Assembly (NCBI RefSeq): GCF_965363235.1
Contig: NC_134844.1
Coordinates: 87,940,664-88,004,663 of the forward strand
Reading direction: 5' to 3'
Length of the DNA: 64,000 nt
Source of the DNA: Mytilus galloprovincialis
Taxonomy: Eukaryota; Mollusca; Bivalvia; Mytilida; Mytilidae
Shown here in pieces: positions 12,390 to 25,400 of the stretch. Numbering within the stretch: the first letter of the stretch is position 1; every line of letters begins with the position of its first letter. The notes below the pieces were generated by a model. The model did not search any database. It was not told the DNA's origin and was given only the letters and a program-made list of their open reading frames with translations. A program made the position numbers and the translations under genes.

Positions 12390-12818
12390 ATGATAAAATC
12401 ATGTTATCTTCTTGTGGTTATAGCTCTCTACATAAATGATCTTGTTGCTCTAAAACAAGGATCAATGGCCTTACCGTTATACCAAGGCGGCTTTGGTACA
12501 TTAAAAGGACATCATAGAGAAAGTCTTGTTGCTCAAAAACACAAGCCAATCTTTAAAGGAGAGTTGGCTCGGACTGAAGATAGTGGAACACGAGCAAATC
12601 TCGACCTTTCACATCGCATTAAAAACTGGGAGTTAAACGCAGGAGGCTTTGCTTCTTCAAAAGGACATCGAGGTGTAAATCTTGGTGCATCACACTATCG
12701 TAAAAACCTAAAATTAGGTTTATCAGTTTTTGGAGACAACCAGGGAGAACGAGGTGTGCTAGCGGGTTTCAAATGGAACTTTGGACGAAAGAAAACACAC
12801 ACTGCTCCGTTATTTTAA
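12390..12818 (+). CDS. Secreted attacin-like glycine-rich peptide precursor without EF-hand
   Basis: The single coding exon (acceptor ends 12371, stop TAA 12816-12818) gives 142 aa, preceded by a 5' untranslated exon ending at 10215. Residues 1-20 form a signal peptide (MIKSCYLLVVIAL...). A 45-residue glycine and histidine containing pro-region follows. Residues 71-97 and 98-124 are the 27-residue repeats (L..SH..K...GG/SVFG....G.RG), then AGFKWNF and G132-R133-K134-K135, an amidation and cleavage signal at the same place as GKR in the neighbouring paralogue. The chain stops ten residues later, so there is no EF-hand tail. In the paralogue the ATG is the last codon of exon 1. Here that position reads ATT and the first ATG is eight codons further in, so the start has moved. 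An antibacterial role is inferred from the attacin-like composition. Confidence 0.8.
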   Translation: MIKSCYLLVVIALYINDLVALKQGSMALPLYQGGFGTLKGHHRESLVAQKHKPIFKGELARTEDSGTRANLDLSHRIKNWELNAGGFASSKGHRGVNLGASHYRKNLKLGLSVFGDNQGERGVLAGFKWNFGRKKTHTAPLF

Positions 12819-13061
12819 GTTTATGTTTCTAGAAACAAATTTGACTTTAAAAAAACACAAAGCAAATATTATTTGACTGTTTTGATATATGTTTTATTCT
12901 CCGATGTATGTTAATATATGTAAAAGGTCAATCAATTTTCTACATTAATAATATGAATTATTAATAGAGGCACAATTCTGTTTTATTATTTTTTGTTCAA
13001 GTATTGTGCTTGAGATTATCGGAGATAACTGATGAATACAAATGATTTCAAATGATTTTCA

Positions 13062-13380
13062 TAGATATAGGAAGATGTGGTTTGAGTGCCAATCAGACTC
13101 CTCTCTATCCAAGTAACAATTTATAAAAGTAAACCAGTATAGGTCAAGGTTCGTCCTTCATAAAGGAGTCTTGGTTCACATCGAACAGCAAGCTATAAGG
13201 AGCCCCAAAATTTACTAGTGTAAAACCATCCAACGGTCTAATCAATATCAAAACGAGAAACGAGAAACGAGAAATACGTATGAACTATATAAACAGACGA
13301 CTACTTCTGCAAAACAGATTCCTGACTGCAGCTAAGTGCAAAAAAGTGCAACGAGATTAAACGTTTAAATGGTACTAAAC
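13062..13380 (+). repeat. Dispersed repeat family C
   Basis: Starts ATATAGGAAGATGTGG and includes GTGCCAATCAGACTCC-like and TTACTAGTGTAAAACCAT segments. Forward relatives lie at 45472-45530, 49478-49745 and 62766-62795, with a reversed one at 15690-15985. It is distinct from family B, though both share the GATGTGGT start. Confidence 0.7.
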
Positions 13381-14165
13381 CTTCTCCCTTTTCTGAAACA
13401 ATAGTATAACATCACAACATCGAAAGACACACTTCGATTGGAAGGCATAACACATGGCTATTTTTGTCACATTTCTAGGTGTAAAGTTCTTAATGTCAGA
13501 GTTTGTCTTGTATCCGTGTCCAAAAGATTAGTGTACAGGTACTATCTTAGGTCGTTCTTTTACTTATAATGGTTTAATTTGTACAAATTGTGACTTGGAT
13601 GGAGAGTTGTCTCATTGTCATCAAAACGACATCTGCTTACGCATATATCAGACTTGAAATTAACTCGACAGGTAACCTCTCTTATTAATGTGTTCGACGG
13701 TCCGTTTATTGTGATGTATCCGGTCTTATACACGTATTACCTACATCCCATATGATTCTTTAATACACAATCACCAATAGTATGATTGGAAAAAACATGA
13801 ATATTCCTATTGAAATCACCTGTGCCCATATGAACATGTTAATTTCAACTTAAATATACAAACAATTTGACAATTGAGTAACAGTTGTATCATGTTTATA
13901 CACAATATGTTGACAAATTATGGTGTTTGTAATTATACCTTATGTAAGAATCCTTGGTTTTGATTGGTTGATAGCCAGTGTATTTTTCACCAATTTACTG
14001 TTATCAAATGAATATCGTTCATTTTTTAACGCCGCCGGGATATTTGCAAAGAGAATATGCCTTCTTCACCCTCTCTGCCGTGGTATTTGCCAAAAAATAC
14101 TCTATCCGACTGGACGCTTGCAATGTCACGATCATCAATGCGTTTTTGAACGTTAACATTCGGTG

Positions 14166-14321
14166 TAATTAAACAGATATAGCATGTTCTTGAGGGGTAT
14201 TTGCGAAAAACACCAGTTTTGAGAACGAATTTCCCTCGCCTTACCGCTCGTGAAATTTTACATTCTCTCGACTTGTATTTTTCGAAGATACCACTAAAGA
14301 ACATGATATATCTGTTCAAAA
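14166..14321. repeat. Short palindromic element
   Basis: ACAGATATAGCATGTTCTT at the left is matched by AAGAACATGATATATCTGT at the right, and the inner arms (GGTATTTGCGAAAAA against TTTTTCGAAGATACC) also pair. A foldback of about 155 bp. The long antisense open frame here is a by-product of the fold. Confidence 0.65.
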
Positions 14322-15076
14322 TGATATACCTTTGATGAGCAGATCAGTAAATGGTAAATCAAATTTTATAGTATACTTTAAAAATTTCAAATGCAGGTAT
14401 AATATTGAAAAACATTGAGTATTACTCATTACCGGTTTATAAATTCATCCTTGATCGCACAATTTCAAACAAATCTCAATTATACAAAGTACATAACACT
14501 TTTATGTTATTGTGTGCAACACCGCGTTATTATCTTGCAACAAAGCTTATCAACAAAAAATATTATAGAAAATGACAAAATGCAAGATTGTGTATAAAAG
14601 GGCTTGCATTTGAATACTTTTTTTTATATATATTTGTCCTTCATAGAAGTAGGTAAAGATTTCTTTTGCACATATACGAAAATGTCCGCTTGTTTAAAGT
14701 ATGTTACAACTCACTCTAACGTTCTGTATTGTTGCTTTCTGCTTTTATCTTTATTTCGTAATTGGCTTTTTTTAATAATTATGTTTTAATATTTATTAAG
14801 TCATTGTATTCTAATGTATTTGCCGATGTCAAAACAAATGTACACAATGCCACTACACATATATGGTAATGTACATGAACTTTCAGTGACACAAACGTCT
14901 TTTTGACTATCAGGTCATATATTACGACCAGTTACATAAGAAGTGCTTATCCATAAACGTGACAAATTGAAGGTCAGATGGTATCACCTATCAACAGAAA
15001 AGCTGACAGTTTTAGGACTTGAAGGTTCCACTATAGGTATCTATTGTATAAGTTCAGTCGACAGAAAAACTGAGCA

Positions 15077-18000
15077 ATGGTGTATTATAATATATTCTGT
15101 ATTTTATCTTTAATTGGAAGTTCCTACTCACAAGTTATTTCAAAAGGAAAATGTCCAGATGTGAAAGTGGTATCCGACTTTAAGCTTTCATCGGTAAGTT
15201 GAATAGGGAATCGTGTATCTATATTAGTATTTTTAATTGTCAATTGTTATCTGTTACATCTTTGTTTTTATGTGAAAACGTTTGTTTATACTGAATCAAC
15301 AAGGTATAGTGAATGCTTCTTATGGTTGTTTTTCTTTTCGGTTTATAAGCGCACTGGTCAAATGGTCAAATGGTCAAAAACTCTAACGCAGTGGTGTGTG
15401 ACTGACCAAAGTTCAGTCATTTCAATCTGAATATTTCTGATAAGTTTAAGAGAATATAAAGTTTGATTTGTATGGAAAAGGATGCTCATTCTGTCGACAT
15501 ACCAGATGTTACTCCTTTTGATGTCTTTGTATTTTCCTCAGTGTTTTTTATAACTTGAGTTGTTTCTTCTTAATTGAATAACAAGCATTAAACATTAACA
15601 AAACTACTGTTGTCTTCACCGTTTCTCTTTCTAATAGTTTTGAACAGCTCTTCGTCCGTTAGTGAACATTCGTCGATCTTAACACCATTAAACCGTTTAA
15701 ATCCGCTGCATTTGTTTGCACCTGTCCGAGGTCAGGTATTGGATTTTTAGTAGTTGTCGTTTGTTGATATAGTTCATAAGTGTGTCTCGTTTTTTTATAT
15801 AAATTAGACTATTGGATATTCCGTTTAAATGGGGTTATACTAGTCATTTCTGGGGCCCTTTATATCTGGCTTTTCGATTTGAGTCAAGGCTCCGTGGTGA
15901 AGCATGTACTTTGACATTAACTGTTTACATTTATAAATTGTAACTTGGATAGAGAGTTGTCTCATTGGCACTCGTGTCAGATCTTTTTATATCTAATTTA
16001 TCACTGGTAAGTTTGTATCAATCAGCTTAAAGCTTTGAGTCACAATGATTATTCTTAGTATGATGAAGCCCATTATTTCAAATACGGGTCTGGATTAACG
16101 AGTAGTCTTCCTTAATCCATAGTTACCCTTTCAAACTGACGTTGGTTACAAATACAAAATATTGTTATGGATTGAGTTCTTATCTATACAATATAATTTT
16201 TCATCATATACTTATAGGACATCATGGGCTTAATTGTACTCCATAATAAACTATTTTGTACATATATTTTTCATTAAATTACTTTAGCCGTGTACTATGA
16301 CTTACGTTATAAACTGCTTTCGGTTATAATAGCATGCTTTTCTGTTATTTTATCACATGACACATCAATGGTACGTTTTTATTTGTAAACGTAACAAACT
16401 GAGACAAAATAAGTATTAGAAATCAGGAAAATAAATAACCAAAAATTGCGAAACAAATAATGCTACAAATGCAGTTTTTCAAAAGTTCGAAAACAGTTTT
16501 TGTCTGTACGTTTTCTGCTTAATTATATGATAAATGGAACATAACATGTAATTTTTCATATCAGATCCCATGGTCAAATTCATCCCTTGAGCCCGTCGAG
16601 TCTTGAACTGATATCATGATAAGGGGTCAGATACCAAAAATGCCATGTTATAATCTATATAGATTTTTATATCTGTCTATATTCTATAGTATCTTGGAGA
16701 CTGGTACGAGATATACAAGTTTAAAGCAGATTTTGAAAATGGTCAAAGTTGTATCCATGCAAATTACCAAATGAAATCAAATGGTCATATACAAGTATAT
16801 AATAGAGGGCAAACAGAGTAAGTCTAACCTTATATTATAACAATATATAGCAATATATAATAAACAGTACTGAACTCTATAAAATTAACTATTTATGACA
16901 ATTTTGCCTATTATCTGTCTATTTTTTTCTTACTATGAACAGAAATGTTCCGCAGACAATTGTGCGTTGAACCTTGTTTTGGTTATCTAGCTTAAAATCA
17001 CAATGCATAACAATCATTTGAAACAAACACCTTAACTTTTGTAAACATACATGATAGACATGATAGACATGATAGATATACAACACAACTAAACAAAGTC
17101 GTAAAAGATAACAAACAATTGAATCTAGTATGATATAGTAGAAGATAATTACCTATACAAAATTTCCCTATCATGTTCAAAGTAGGGGAACTATAAATAC
17201 GAGTGTGCACAATGACGAAAAAAAAAGTGTACATCTTCTCAGAACCAACCAACGTCCGAATTGACTTAATTTGAAATTTTAAAAGAAGGATGAACAAATA
17301 CAAAGTTACCAAAACCGAACAAAAGGTATAAAAGACTAAATAAGGAAAACTTCAAAATTAAATGAAAAACCTTATTGATTGTTGGTGTTTACAGCAATTT
17401 TTCAATACGTTTTGTTCAGTCAGTCAGTTTGTTTTGTTACTGGTACATGAAGACAATAAAAGAATCTATTAATTTTTTGCGGAAACACTAACAATCTGTG
17501 CAATTCAGATTGAAATTTGACACAACTGCTTCTTTTGCAAATCATAATGGACGGCAGTAGTTCATTCTATTTGTTTGCCATACACAATTTTGGAAATTTT
17601 CTATTAACATCAGCTATATACGAAAAAGTATGTAAATGATATAAATCTTTGATGTTCCCTGTTACGAACAAAAAATAAACATTTAATTTTAAACAAAGTT
17701 TCAATAAATTAGGGCAAAAAAGATGTGGTATGATTGCCAATGAGACAACTTTCCACAAGTGACCAATTGACACAGACTTTAACAAATATAGGTCTAACTA
17801 CGGCCGTCAACAATGAGCATAGCCCATACCGCATAGTCAGCTATAACATGCGCCGAAATGACAAATGTAAAACTACTCAAACTAGAAAACTAACGGCCTA
17901 ATTCAGTTTGACTAGAATTTTTAAGGACAAAAATAAAGAAATTCAATTTGATAACAAAACAAAAGGACTCCTTAAAATAAAGTTTTGCATGACAAAATCG

Positions 18001-19792
18001 CATGGATCGAGTTAATACACCAATATTTTTGTTATATATTTTTTGATACAGATTATTTTAATTTGAATAAAACATTTCGACCAGATACCTCATTTGCAAT
18101 TGACTAACTTCGCAAATAGATGGCACCACCGTATCACTATCAACAGCGGACATTTGTATGTTCTATTTTCTTTTCAGAGATGGAAAAATAACAACTGCGA
18201 TTGGTGACGGATACAACCCAGACCCCAAAGAACCAGCAAAGCTTGCCATTAAATTTTCTCCAGGTAAATATTCAGCTGTTATCGTTTTTGTTAGATATAT
18301 AAGAAAGAAATAAAGGAAGATACCGTGTGTATTGTGTAAACATGCAATAGAGTTTGATGCATACCAAGCATTACATGTAGACGGGCGTAAAAAGTTAGCG
18401 CTATGTTTACTCGCGTTCACTTCTTGTAAATGCCGCTTTTTCTGCAAAATTCCAGCAGACATAAAAAGTAAACGGGCGTTTGCTTAGACGTTTAGCTATT
18501 CCTTAGCGACAAAAAAGGAAAGGAGTGTCTTCTATTCTTTTAAACAGTTAACGCACGTTCACTTTTTTTTTAGTAAACTCGCGTTTACGCAAATCGTATC
18601 CTGGATACACTGACTTTACTGATTTTTTGCACTTAATACAAGTTATTATTTCGAATTAAAAGTGTTTTTAATTGTAACGGGTTTAAACATATAGTATTAC
18701 GTAAAATTTTAAGATAAATGTCATTTTAACAAAATTAGAAAATGAACAAATGTACACGAAGTTTATTTACTAATTTAAATAATAAGTTAAAGTGAAAAGT
18801 AAACGTGCGTTACTTTCAATTGCACGTGAAAATACAGTTGTGAAATTTGTAGTAAACGCCGGTATACTTTATTATACACGTAAAAATGAACTTGTGAAAT
18901 CTGAAGTAAACATCCGTTCAAAACTGACTAAACGGACAAAGAGTAAATCATTAGACATTTCCATTTTGACCGCGTTAACGTAATTATAGTTTTTAATTTA
19001 AATTAACCAACAAAATATTGCATGCTGCGTTAACGTGCGTTTACTTTATGTAATTCTTGGTCTGTATCGAACTGTACGTAAAACTTTGGTTTAATTGAAC
19101 GTAACTCGCAAGTTGAGGGGTACTTCTATTCAGTGTTAAATGAGCGTTTGGAAAAATAATGCCATATACATGTAGCACAAAATATTCGGCAAATCAAATT
19201 CTAATGACCGCCAATTAGCTTAACAGTCGCTTGATATTGACTTATACCTCAAACCTAATTGTATTCATATGAATTACTGAATCAAGTACATTATAAGTAG
19301 CATGATTTGTTTTTTGACAAATTTGATTTAATAAACTGTAGTTAATATTTTCCTTTGTTTTTTTACATTAATTTTAAGTCGACACAAGTTATTCTTTGTT
19401 TTCTATTTAGCTTTGTATTTTACTTCTATCATTTTTTTACATTTTGTTTCAATTAGACCTTGAGTTGAACTTATTTGAGACATAAACACATGGTGAAATT
19501 AGATTGTTCTCTTGGTTCCTGTCCTCGAAATATTTTAACAATATGATTTTCTCTTATAACAGTTGCTCCATATGGTAAATACTGGGTATTGGATACCGAC
19601 TACACATCATACTCCTTGGTTTACTCCTGCACAGATTTATTTTCTGTTACTCATGTCGAGTTCGCCTGGGTACTCTCTAGACAAAGAACACTGGATGCAG
19701 CCATTTCATCTCGACTTTTTAATATTATGAAATCTTATAATATAGAAACTAGCAACTTTTCGTCAGAAAACCAAACAGATTGCAAAAACTAA
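15077..19792 (+). CDS. Lipocalin, apolipoprotein D-like, secreted
   Basis: Four GT-AG exons: 15077-15193, 16690-16817, 18178-18263 and 19563-19792 (stop). They join in phase to 186 aa. Signal peptide about 1-18 (MVYYNIFCILSLIG...). The first lipocalin signature is G42-D-W44-Y-E-I. The second region is D121-T-D-Y124, and the third holds W146-V-L-S-R150. Cysteines 26, 60, 133 and 184 sit where the two disulfides of apolipoprotein D-type lipocalins are expected. Such proteins form an eight-stranded barrel that carries small hydrophobic ligands outside the cell; the ligand here is unknown. AATAAA at 19884 can serve the 3' end. Intron 3 carries a 725-bp inverted-repeat element. The gene looks intact. 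Confidence 0.88.
15690..15985 (-). repeat. Dispersed repeat family C, reverse copy
   Basis: GCATTTGTTTGCACCTGTCC at the left and GGATAGAGAGTTGTCTCATT at the right are the two ends of family C in reverse. It lies in lipocalin intron 1. Confidence 0.65.
17711..17915 (+). repeat. Dispersed repeat family B, partial copy
   Basis: GATGTGGTATGATTGCCAAT begins at 17722, and the copy includes CATACCGCATAGTCAGCTAT. It lies in lipocalin intron 2 and is shortened at its far end compared with the copy at 40860. Confidence 0.7.
18350..19074. mobile_element. TA-flanked inverted-repeat element (MITE), satellite-free form
   Basis: Flanked by TA on both sides (18348-18349 and 19075-19076). The ends share ACCAAGCATTACAT at the left and its inverse form at the right (TAATTCTTGGTCTG). 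Both subterminal regions are rich in GTAAACG and GTTTAC units. It matches, in the opposite orientation, the two outer parts of the 6.6-kb element at 54247-60858, but has only about 300 bp of plain sequence where that one has the satellite array. No transposase; mobilisation in trans by a Tc1/mariner-type enzyme is inferred from the TA site. Confidence 0.75.
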
Positions 19793-22422
19793 TAATTACA
19801 TTAGATGTATGTTTCATTATAATACGTTGTTCTGATTGGCTACATGCACATCATGTGTTATTCCTTAAGCAAATGCATCACTCAATAAAACTTATCATTC
19901 ATGATAACACGAGGTCCCACAATAAAGTGCACAGGTGATTTAAATTAAAAAAAATATAAAATTCGTGTTTTCATGATCCTATAGCTAAAAAATGTAATGA
20001 TAAGTATTGAATGCTTCTTTTTGTAACTTCATAGGGTTGTAAAAGCGTTGACCGTGCGTACATTTTTAGAATGAAGCGCTTCGGTCAACGCTTTTACAAC
20101 CCAATGAAGTTACAAAAAGAAGCATTCAATTCTTAAATAAACATTAATGCAACGTATATTTGACTAATTTCAGTTTATATAACATGTAGTAGAATTAATC
20201 GTTTAATGGTTGATTGGCTGCTACTGTAATGGTTTATCTTTTAAAACAAAGAATGCTCATGAAATTTCACACCTCTAAAGCATCATGCAATACTGTATGT
20301 ATTATATTAAAAAATACGTAATGATCAAATGTTAAATAAATTATAAGAACTGATATGGTGTCTTCTTTTTCTTTCCATTCACTGAAATTATACATGTTAT
20401 AGGTAGAGCGGTTGTTTATAAGTGTCAAATTAACAAAATTTCATATGTTATACAAAATGTTTTACTAAACATGCTTCGAAGTTAAGTGTGATGGCCGTTT
20501 GTCATAATCAAGTATACCTAATGGTTTAGGCATCTACTTGGCTCAGCCTTTCGATTGTAAGATGTTCTAGATGTAAGGAAAAATGTCATGTGTGCTATTT
20601 TCTGTTCTTCTGTCATGTGTTTGTTTATTTGACACCTTCTCCGTTGCCATTCTCGTTTTTGATCTATTTGCTTCCCTATTTTCTTGATTCAAATACATTT
20701 TCAAAGTCAAGAGAAACTACCATCACCCTTTTATATTCGGTATGGAATATTAACCATATAGATTAACTCATAACAGAAAACAATTTTTTAGTGTGTTATA
20801 TTTTCCAAATATCATGCATGTATCAACAAGAAACGGATAAATGACTGAAAAAACTGGACTAATTTGTGGTTCTTGCGATACCTGCAAATTCAGTTTAGAA
20901 AGTAAGTTAGTATCTTTTTAGTGAGATTTATGAGATTCTCACATCCACATTATGACGACAAGCCTAGAAATACCAAAACATAATACACATAAACCCCAAA
21001 TTGAATTGGGGTTGTCTTAGTTGCCCCGAACGGTATTTTTTCTTAATTTTTTTGTAAGACTTGAAATACATTTATTGAAATCACCTGAATATTATTTACC
21101 TTGTATAACCCAGGGAAGTATACACAAGGGGCTCTTTGTTAACAATGATCCGATGTCCAGGGATAAATGGTGGACTCTATTATAAAAAAAATCTATTTTA
21201 TTTTTTTTTGGCATACATAAGTTAAACATTCAAATTAATTTCACAGACATAGTTTGCGTATAAAATATTTATAATATTCTACAGTAAATAAAATACACCA
21301 AAAGTCCCCAAAAGACACACTACAATTTACACAATAATTTACCGGCCAATTTACCTTCACTTATAATTGACATTTAATTTTTTGTACTTTTAACACCTGA
21401 ATTACATTGTAATGTGTTGGTCAGTGATTTTATAGGTCACATGCTCGATATTGCCCTGAACGGTATTGTCTTTTAATCACGGCGCATAAAGGACACACAC
21501 ACAAGAAATAGTACAATCTTGACTACACGGCTGGTAATTGTGATAATATTAAAATTCGTTTAACATGTATAATGCTGGGTACTTACCATTGCATTTTTTG
21601 TATTGTTCACTAAACCTACCATGATAGTATAACTGTAAGCAAGCGATTAGGTGCCAATCGTTCAGTTGATTATACACGACAAAGTTCAACTTAAAATTTA
21701 TTCTTTTTAAATGTAAAATAGTGAATACATGTTATATTTTTTGTTATAGTTTTCAAGATTTAGTTTTGTTAAAATGCGCACAATATCCCAATTAAAGGTA
21801 GAATAGTTCATAATTTGAGTTACAAATTTTACGTAAAAGTAGTAGACACGCAGAAGGTATAAATGTAACATTTCGAAGGGTACCTTGAAAATATGATGGT
21901 TAGATTGGCCGATAATATTGGCCATCTTTTGAATTTTTATAAATTATCTCTTTTAATCAAACTCATCATAGATACCAGGATTGATAACGTGATGTCCTTG
22001 TAGTATATCGCATACTGTCCGCTTTCAGTTTATTGGGTCAATTATGAATCAACTAAAAGTAAAAATTGGGTTGAATATATAATCAAAGCTTTTTGTTGAT
22101 TTTGTATCAGACGCTACGCTTGGTTTCTTTAATTTATATTTTTCATTATGATCAATGATCTATTAACATGTCATTTGAATACACTCATACTAGTGTAAAT
22201 ACTAGTATATTGGGTTGTTTCTCAATTATATAATTGAATAAAGGCCTATCAACATGATCAAACAAATAGTTATAATATCTAAATGAACCGTTGTTGAAAG
22301 ATTTAATTATTCTAACTGACAACAGATCGATGCAGTTTGAATTTATTTGATTAATATAATCAACAAATCTAATTTACGAGCGTTAATGCACAAATATAAC
22401 GAGACGCTTATTAAGTTTTAAA
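19793..22422. other. Intergenic DNA between lipocalin and tetraspanin gene
   Basis: Holds the lipocalin polyadenylation signal and a 125-bp hairpin. The rest is AT-rich sequence in which I see no exon. GCCCCGAACGGTATT at 21021 and GCCCTGAACGGTATT at 21452 are a loose direct repeat of unknown meaning. Confidence 0.5.
20006..20130. repeat. Near-perfect hairpin element
   Basis: ATTGAATGCTTCTTTTTGTA... pairs with ...TACAAAAAGAAGCATTCAAT, and GTTGTAAAAGCGTTGACCG pairs with CGGTCAACGCTTTTACAAC. The loop is about 25 bp. A decayed relative with the same loop (ACATTTTTAGAATGAAGCGC) lies at 36050-36165. Confidence 0.8.
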
Positions 22423-25400
22423 ATGGCGAAAACTAGACGTGGTCGTTTAACTATTTCAGCAAATATTATTCTGACGGCATCTTTAATTACCAGGGTAAGT
22501 CAATAAATTTATACGATTTTAGAGCTTGTCATTAGATAAGATAGACAACAATTATCACTACAAAAATGTCAAATGTTAAAATAAACATAAAATTCTATCA
22601 CTAAGATTTTAAATCCAGCACGTTTGTACAGAAATGTATATATTTAGGTTAAATTTTTATTTTGTCATAAAGGTTAAACTAAAATATTCCAACTTTTTGC
22701 CTTCCATTGAACATCGATGTTTCGAAACAAATAAACAATACATTGAAAAACTACTTTAACACAAAATAGACAAAAAAAATACTTTAATAATTAGGCAATA
22801 GGAATTTCACCAAAGACAAAGTGTGGACGTGTTAGCAAGACAACTGGTTACAAATTGCATTCACTGACGTAAAAAATACTTAGAGAGCAAACGACATTTT
22901 GACTATCTAAGTTTGACGCATGGTTTGTACACGTAAGATACTTCAAATAAGGATATTATTGCCTGCATATCAAAGTTATTTATGAAGGAAAACTAATAAT
23001 ATGATATATAGAAAATATGCAAACGATTTTATTAATTCAGTGTTTATCTAGTTGCATTAATAACCAATAAAATCATTTCTCAAATAAAATCATCACGTTT
23101 TCATTTTGACTATGCTTGTGACTTAGCAAAACAGATGATAAAATACAGTGACATTGAAAACTGTAAAACGAAACAAAATTGATTTTTCAACGTCTTGACC
23201 TCAGTTAAAAGAAAGGGTATTCATTATACAGATGTGATAAACATTTAAACTAGGATAAAGGCGCTCTTTTTATTGTTTGTACTTTGTGATAGACAAAAAC
23301 AAATACAAAAAATAGATTATTTTACGAATTCACTACATTGATGTAGGCATCAAAATCATGCATTTAATTAGATAATAAATGGTACACAATCTGTATAGTA
23401 TAACTTATGTTGCCTCTATTAAAGTATATTACAGTATATACTATATGGTTCGACTTGTTGTTTTAGATCTTGAAATATTGAGCAGACATATCTTTATTAT
23501 TAAAAACTATATTCTCTCCTATATTGTGATTTTACTGTAAAAACACGCTACTGTTTGTATTGACAATGATAGGGTTCATTTAAAAAACAGACGGTATATA
23601 AATGAACTTTTCAAGGAAACCCAACAAGTCGAAGGGTCTTCAACAATTACCAAAACTGATACCGTAAAAGAGGGATGAAAGATACCAGAGGGACATTCAA
23701 CCTTATAGATCGAAATAAAAACTGACTGCCATGGCTAAAAAGCGAAAAAGACAAATAGGAAAATAATAGTGTACAATAATTAATATATAACACTATACAC
23801 TAAGCATCACGAACCACATCAAAAACTCGGGTGATCTCAGATAAGCTGTGAAAGAAATGAAAAAAAAATTTACCAGACGCAACAAGATTCTGATTTCATT
23901 AACATTTATTCAGACATTTATCAAACCAAACCAACAAACCAATGACTTAAGACTTGTAACAGACATATCCTATAATGCATAGGGGTTAAACATATCAAAT
24001 TTTTACTGCACACATACAACACAATGTCCAAGTTTTTTCTTATGTGAGAAAGCAGCTGATAGAATAAGCCGTTTATTGGCTTAATAGGAAATTGAATACG
24101 ATGGTTTTTTTTTGTTTCGTGTCAAGGTATGTACACAAATAAATACATGTAAACCTAGAGAAATGTAGAAATTAGGGATGAGAAACGGAGCATGATGGGA
24201 CCTAGAAAAAAATCGATATTTTGAAAGGGTTTCTATGACTGATTTTCACCACTGGATCAATGCCATTGCTGGTGGACGTGTCGTTCCCGAGGGTATCAAC
24301 AGCCCAGTAGTTAACACTTCGGTGTTGACAGGAATAACAATTATGTGGTCATTTTCATAAATTTCCTGTTTACAAAACTTGTATTTTCTTATCCCAGGAA
24401 TATTTAGTTGTTGTATTGAAGTTTTAATCAGGAAACTCTGTCCCAACGCTAGTGTCAAATAATATAATTTTATGCTTCTGATTTTTTCAGACTTTATCTT
24501 TTGGATTTATAATAATGGCAATCTTCATCAAAGTCGGCGACGACATTTTGGATGCTGATGTCATAAAAATTGCGGATTTGCAAGATGTTGCCGGAATGCC
24601 ATTAGGGACAACAATGAAATCAATTGTGTTTTCTTTAAATGGAATTTTTGCGTTGGAACTTCTGACTGGGATATTTGGTATATGGGGAGTTATTGGACAG
24701 AAGAAACCGATGTTAATAATAGTAAGTATCTAGAAACAGAACACATTCAACACGAAATGAAATAAATTAAAGGGTACATGACTTGTAATGTGTCAGTATT
24801 CAAACGACAATAAACCACAAACACACATTTTGTATTTTACAATTAGGCTTAAAGTTAATGCCATACCAACCAATGACAACAGAAAACAGACAACAGTAGT
24901 ATACCGCTGTTCGAAATTCATCAATCGATTGAGAAGGAAACAATTCGGGTTACAAACTAAAACTGAAGGGAACACATCAAAGGTAAGAGGCGAACTACGA
25001 CACAACAGAAACACAACATTAAAATGTAACACACACAGAAACTATAATATAACAATCGACATTTTCCTGACTAAGTACAGGACATTTAAAGAATAAAATT
25101 ATGGATTGAATCTAGTTTTGTGGTATGCCAAACCTCCAATAACAATAGCATATAAAAGGGAGAACAAGACAATATTTAGATAGACGAAAAAAGCACTTGA
25201 AAATCTCTTGATTAAGGCAAAGATACGAATAATGAATGTGCGGAATTTAATTCTAAACCATTTGAAAATATCGATGTCGGCTGAATTAATCATTAAGCAA
25301 TGTACAGATGATCAATTTACCGTTTAATTCAGTATACCCATCAAATTTAAAATGTGATCCGAAAAGTTCTCGCTTCGAAAATCGCGACTTCCGGATAGCG

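Larger units (their letters stand above)
12819..15076. other. Intergenic DNA, repeats only
   Basis: Contains family C repeat (13062-13380 and a reversed scrap at 13566-13620) and a palindrome at 14166-14321. I found no EF-hand exon downstream of the second attacin-like gene and no other gene. Confidence 0.55.

Noticed and set aside
14026-14319. 97-codon minus-strand ORF
   Set aside because: It overlaps a palindromic element; the reading results from the fold and has no protein-like motif.
24246-24458. 70-codon minus-strand ORF
   Set aside because: It is translated from a retrozyme-like repeat body also found at 41911-42632, where it is not kept open.
24788-25096. 102-codon plus-strand ORF
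   Set aside because: It lies in a reverse copy of dispersed repeat D; other copies do not preserve the frame.
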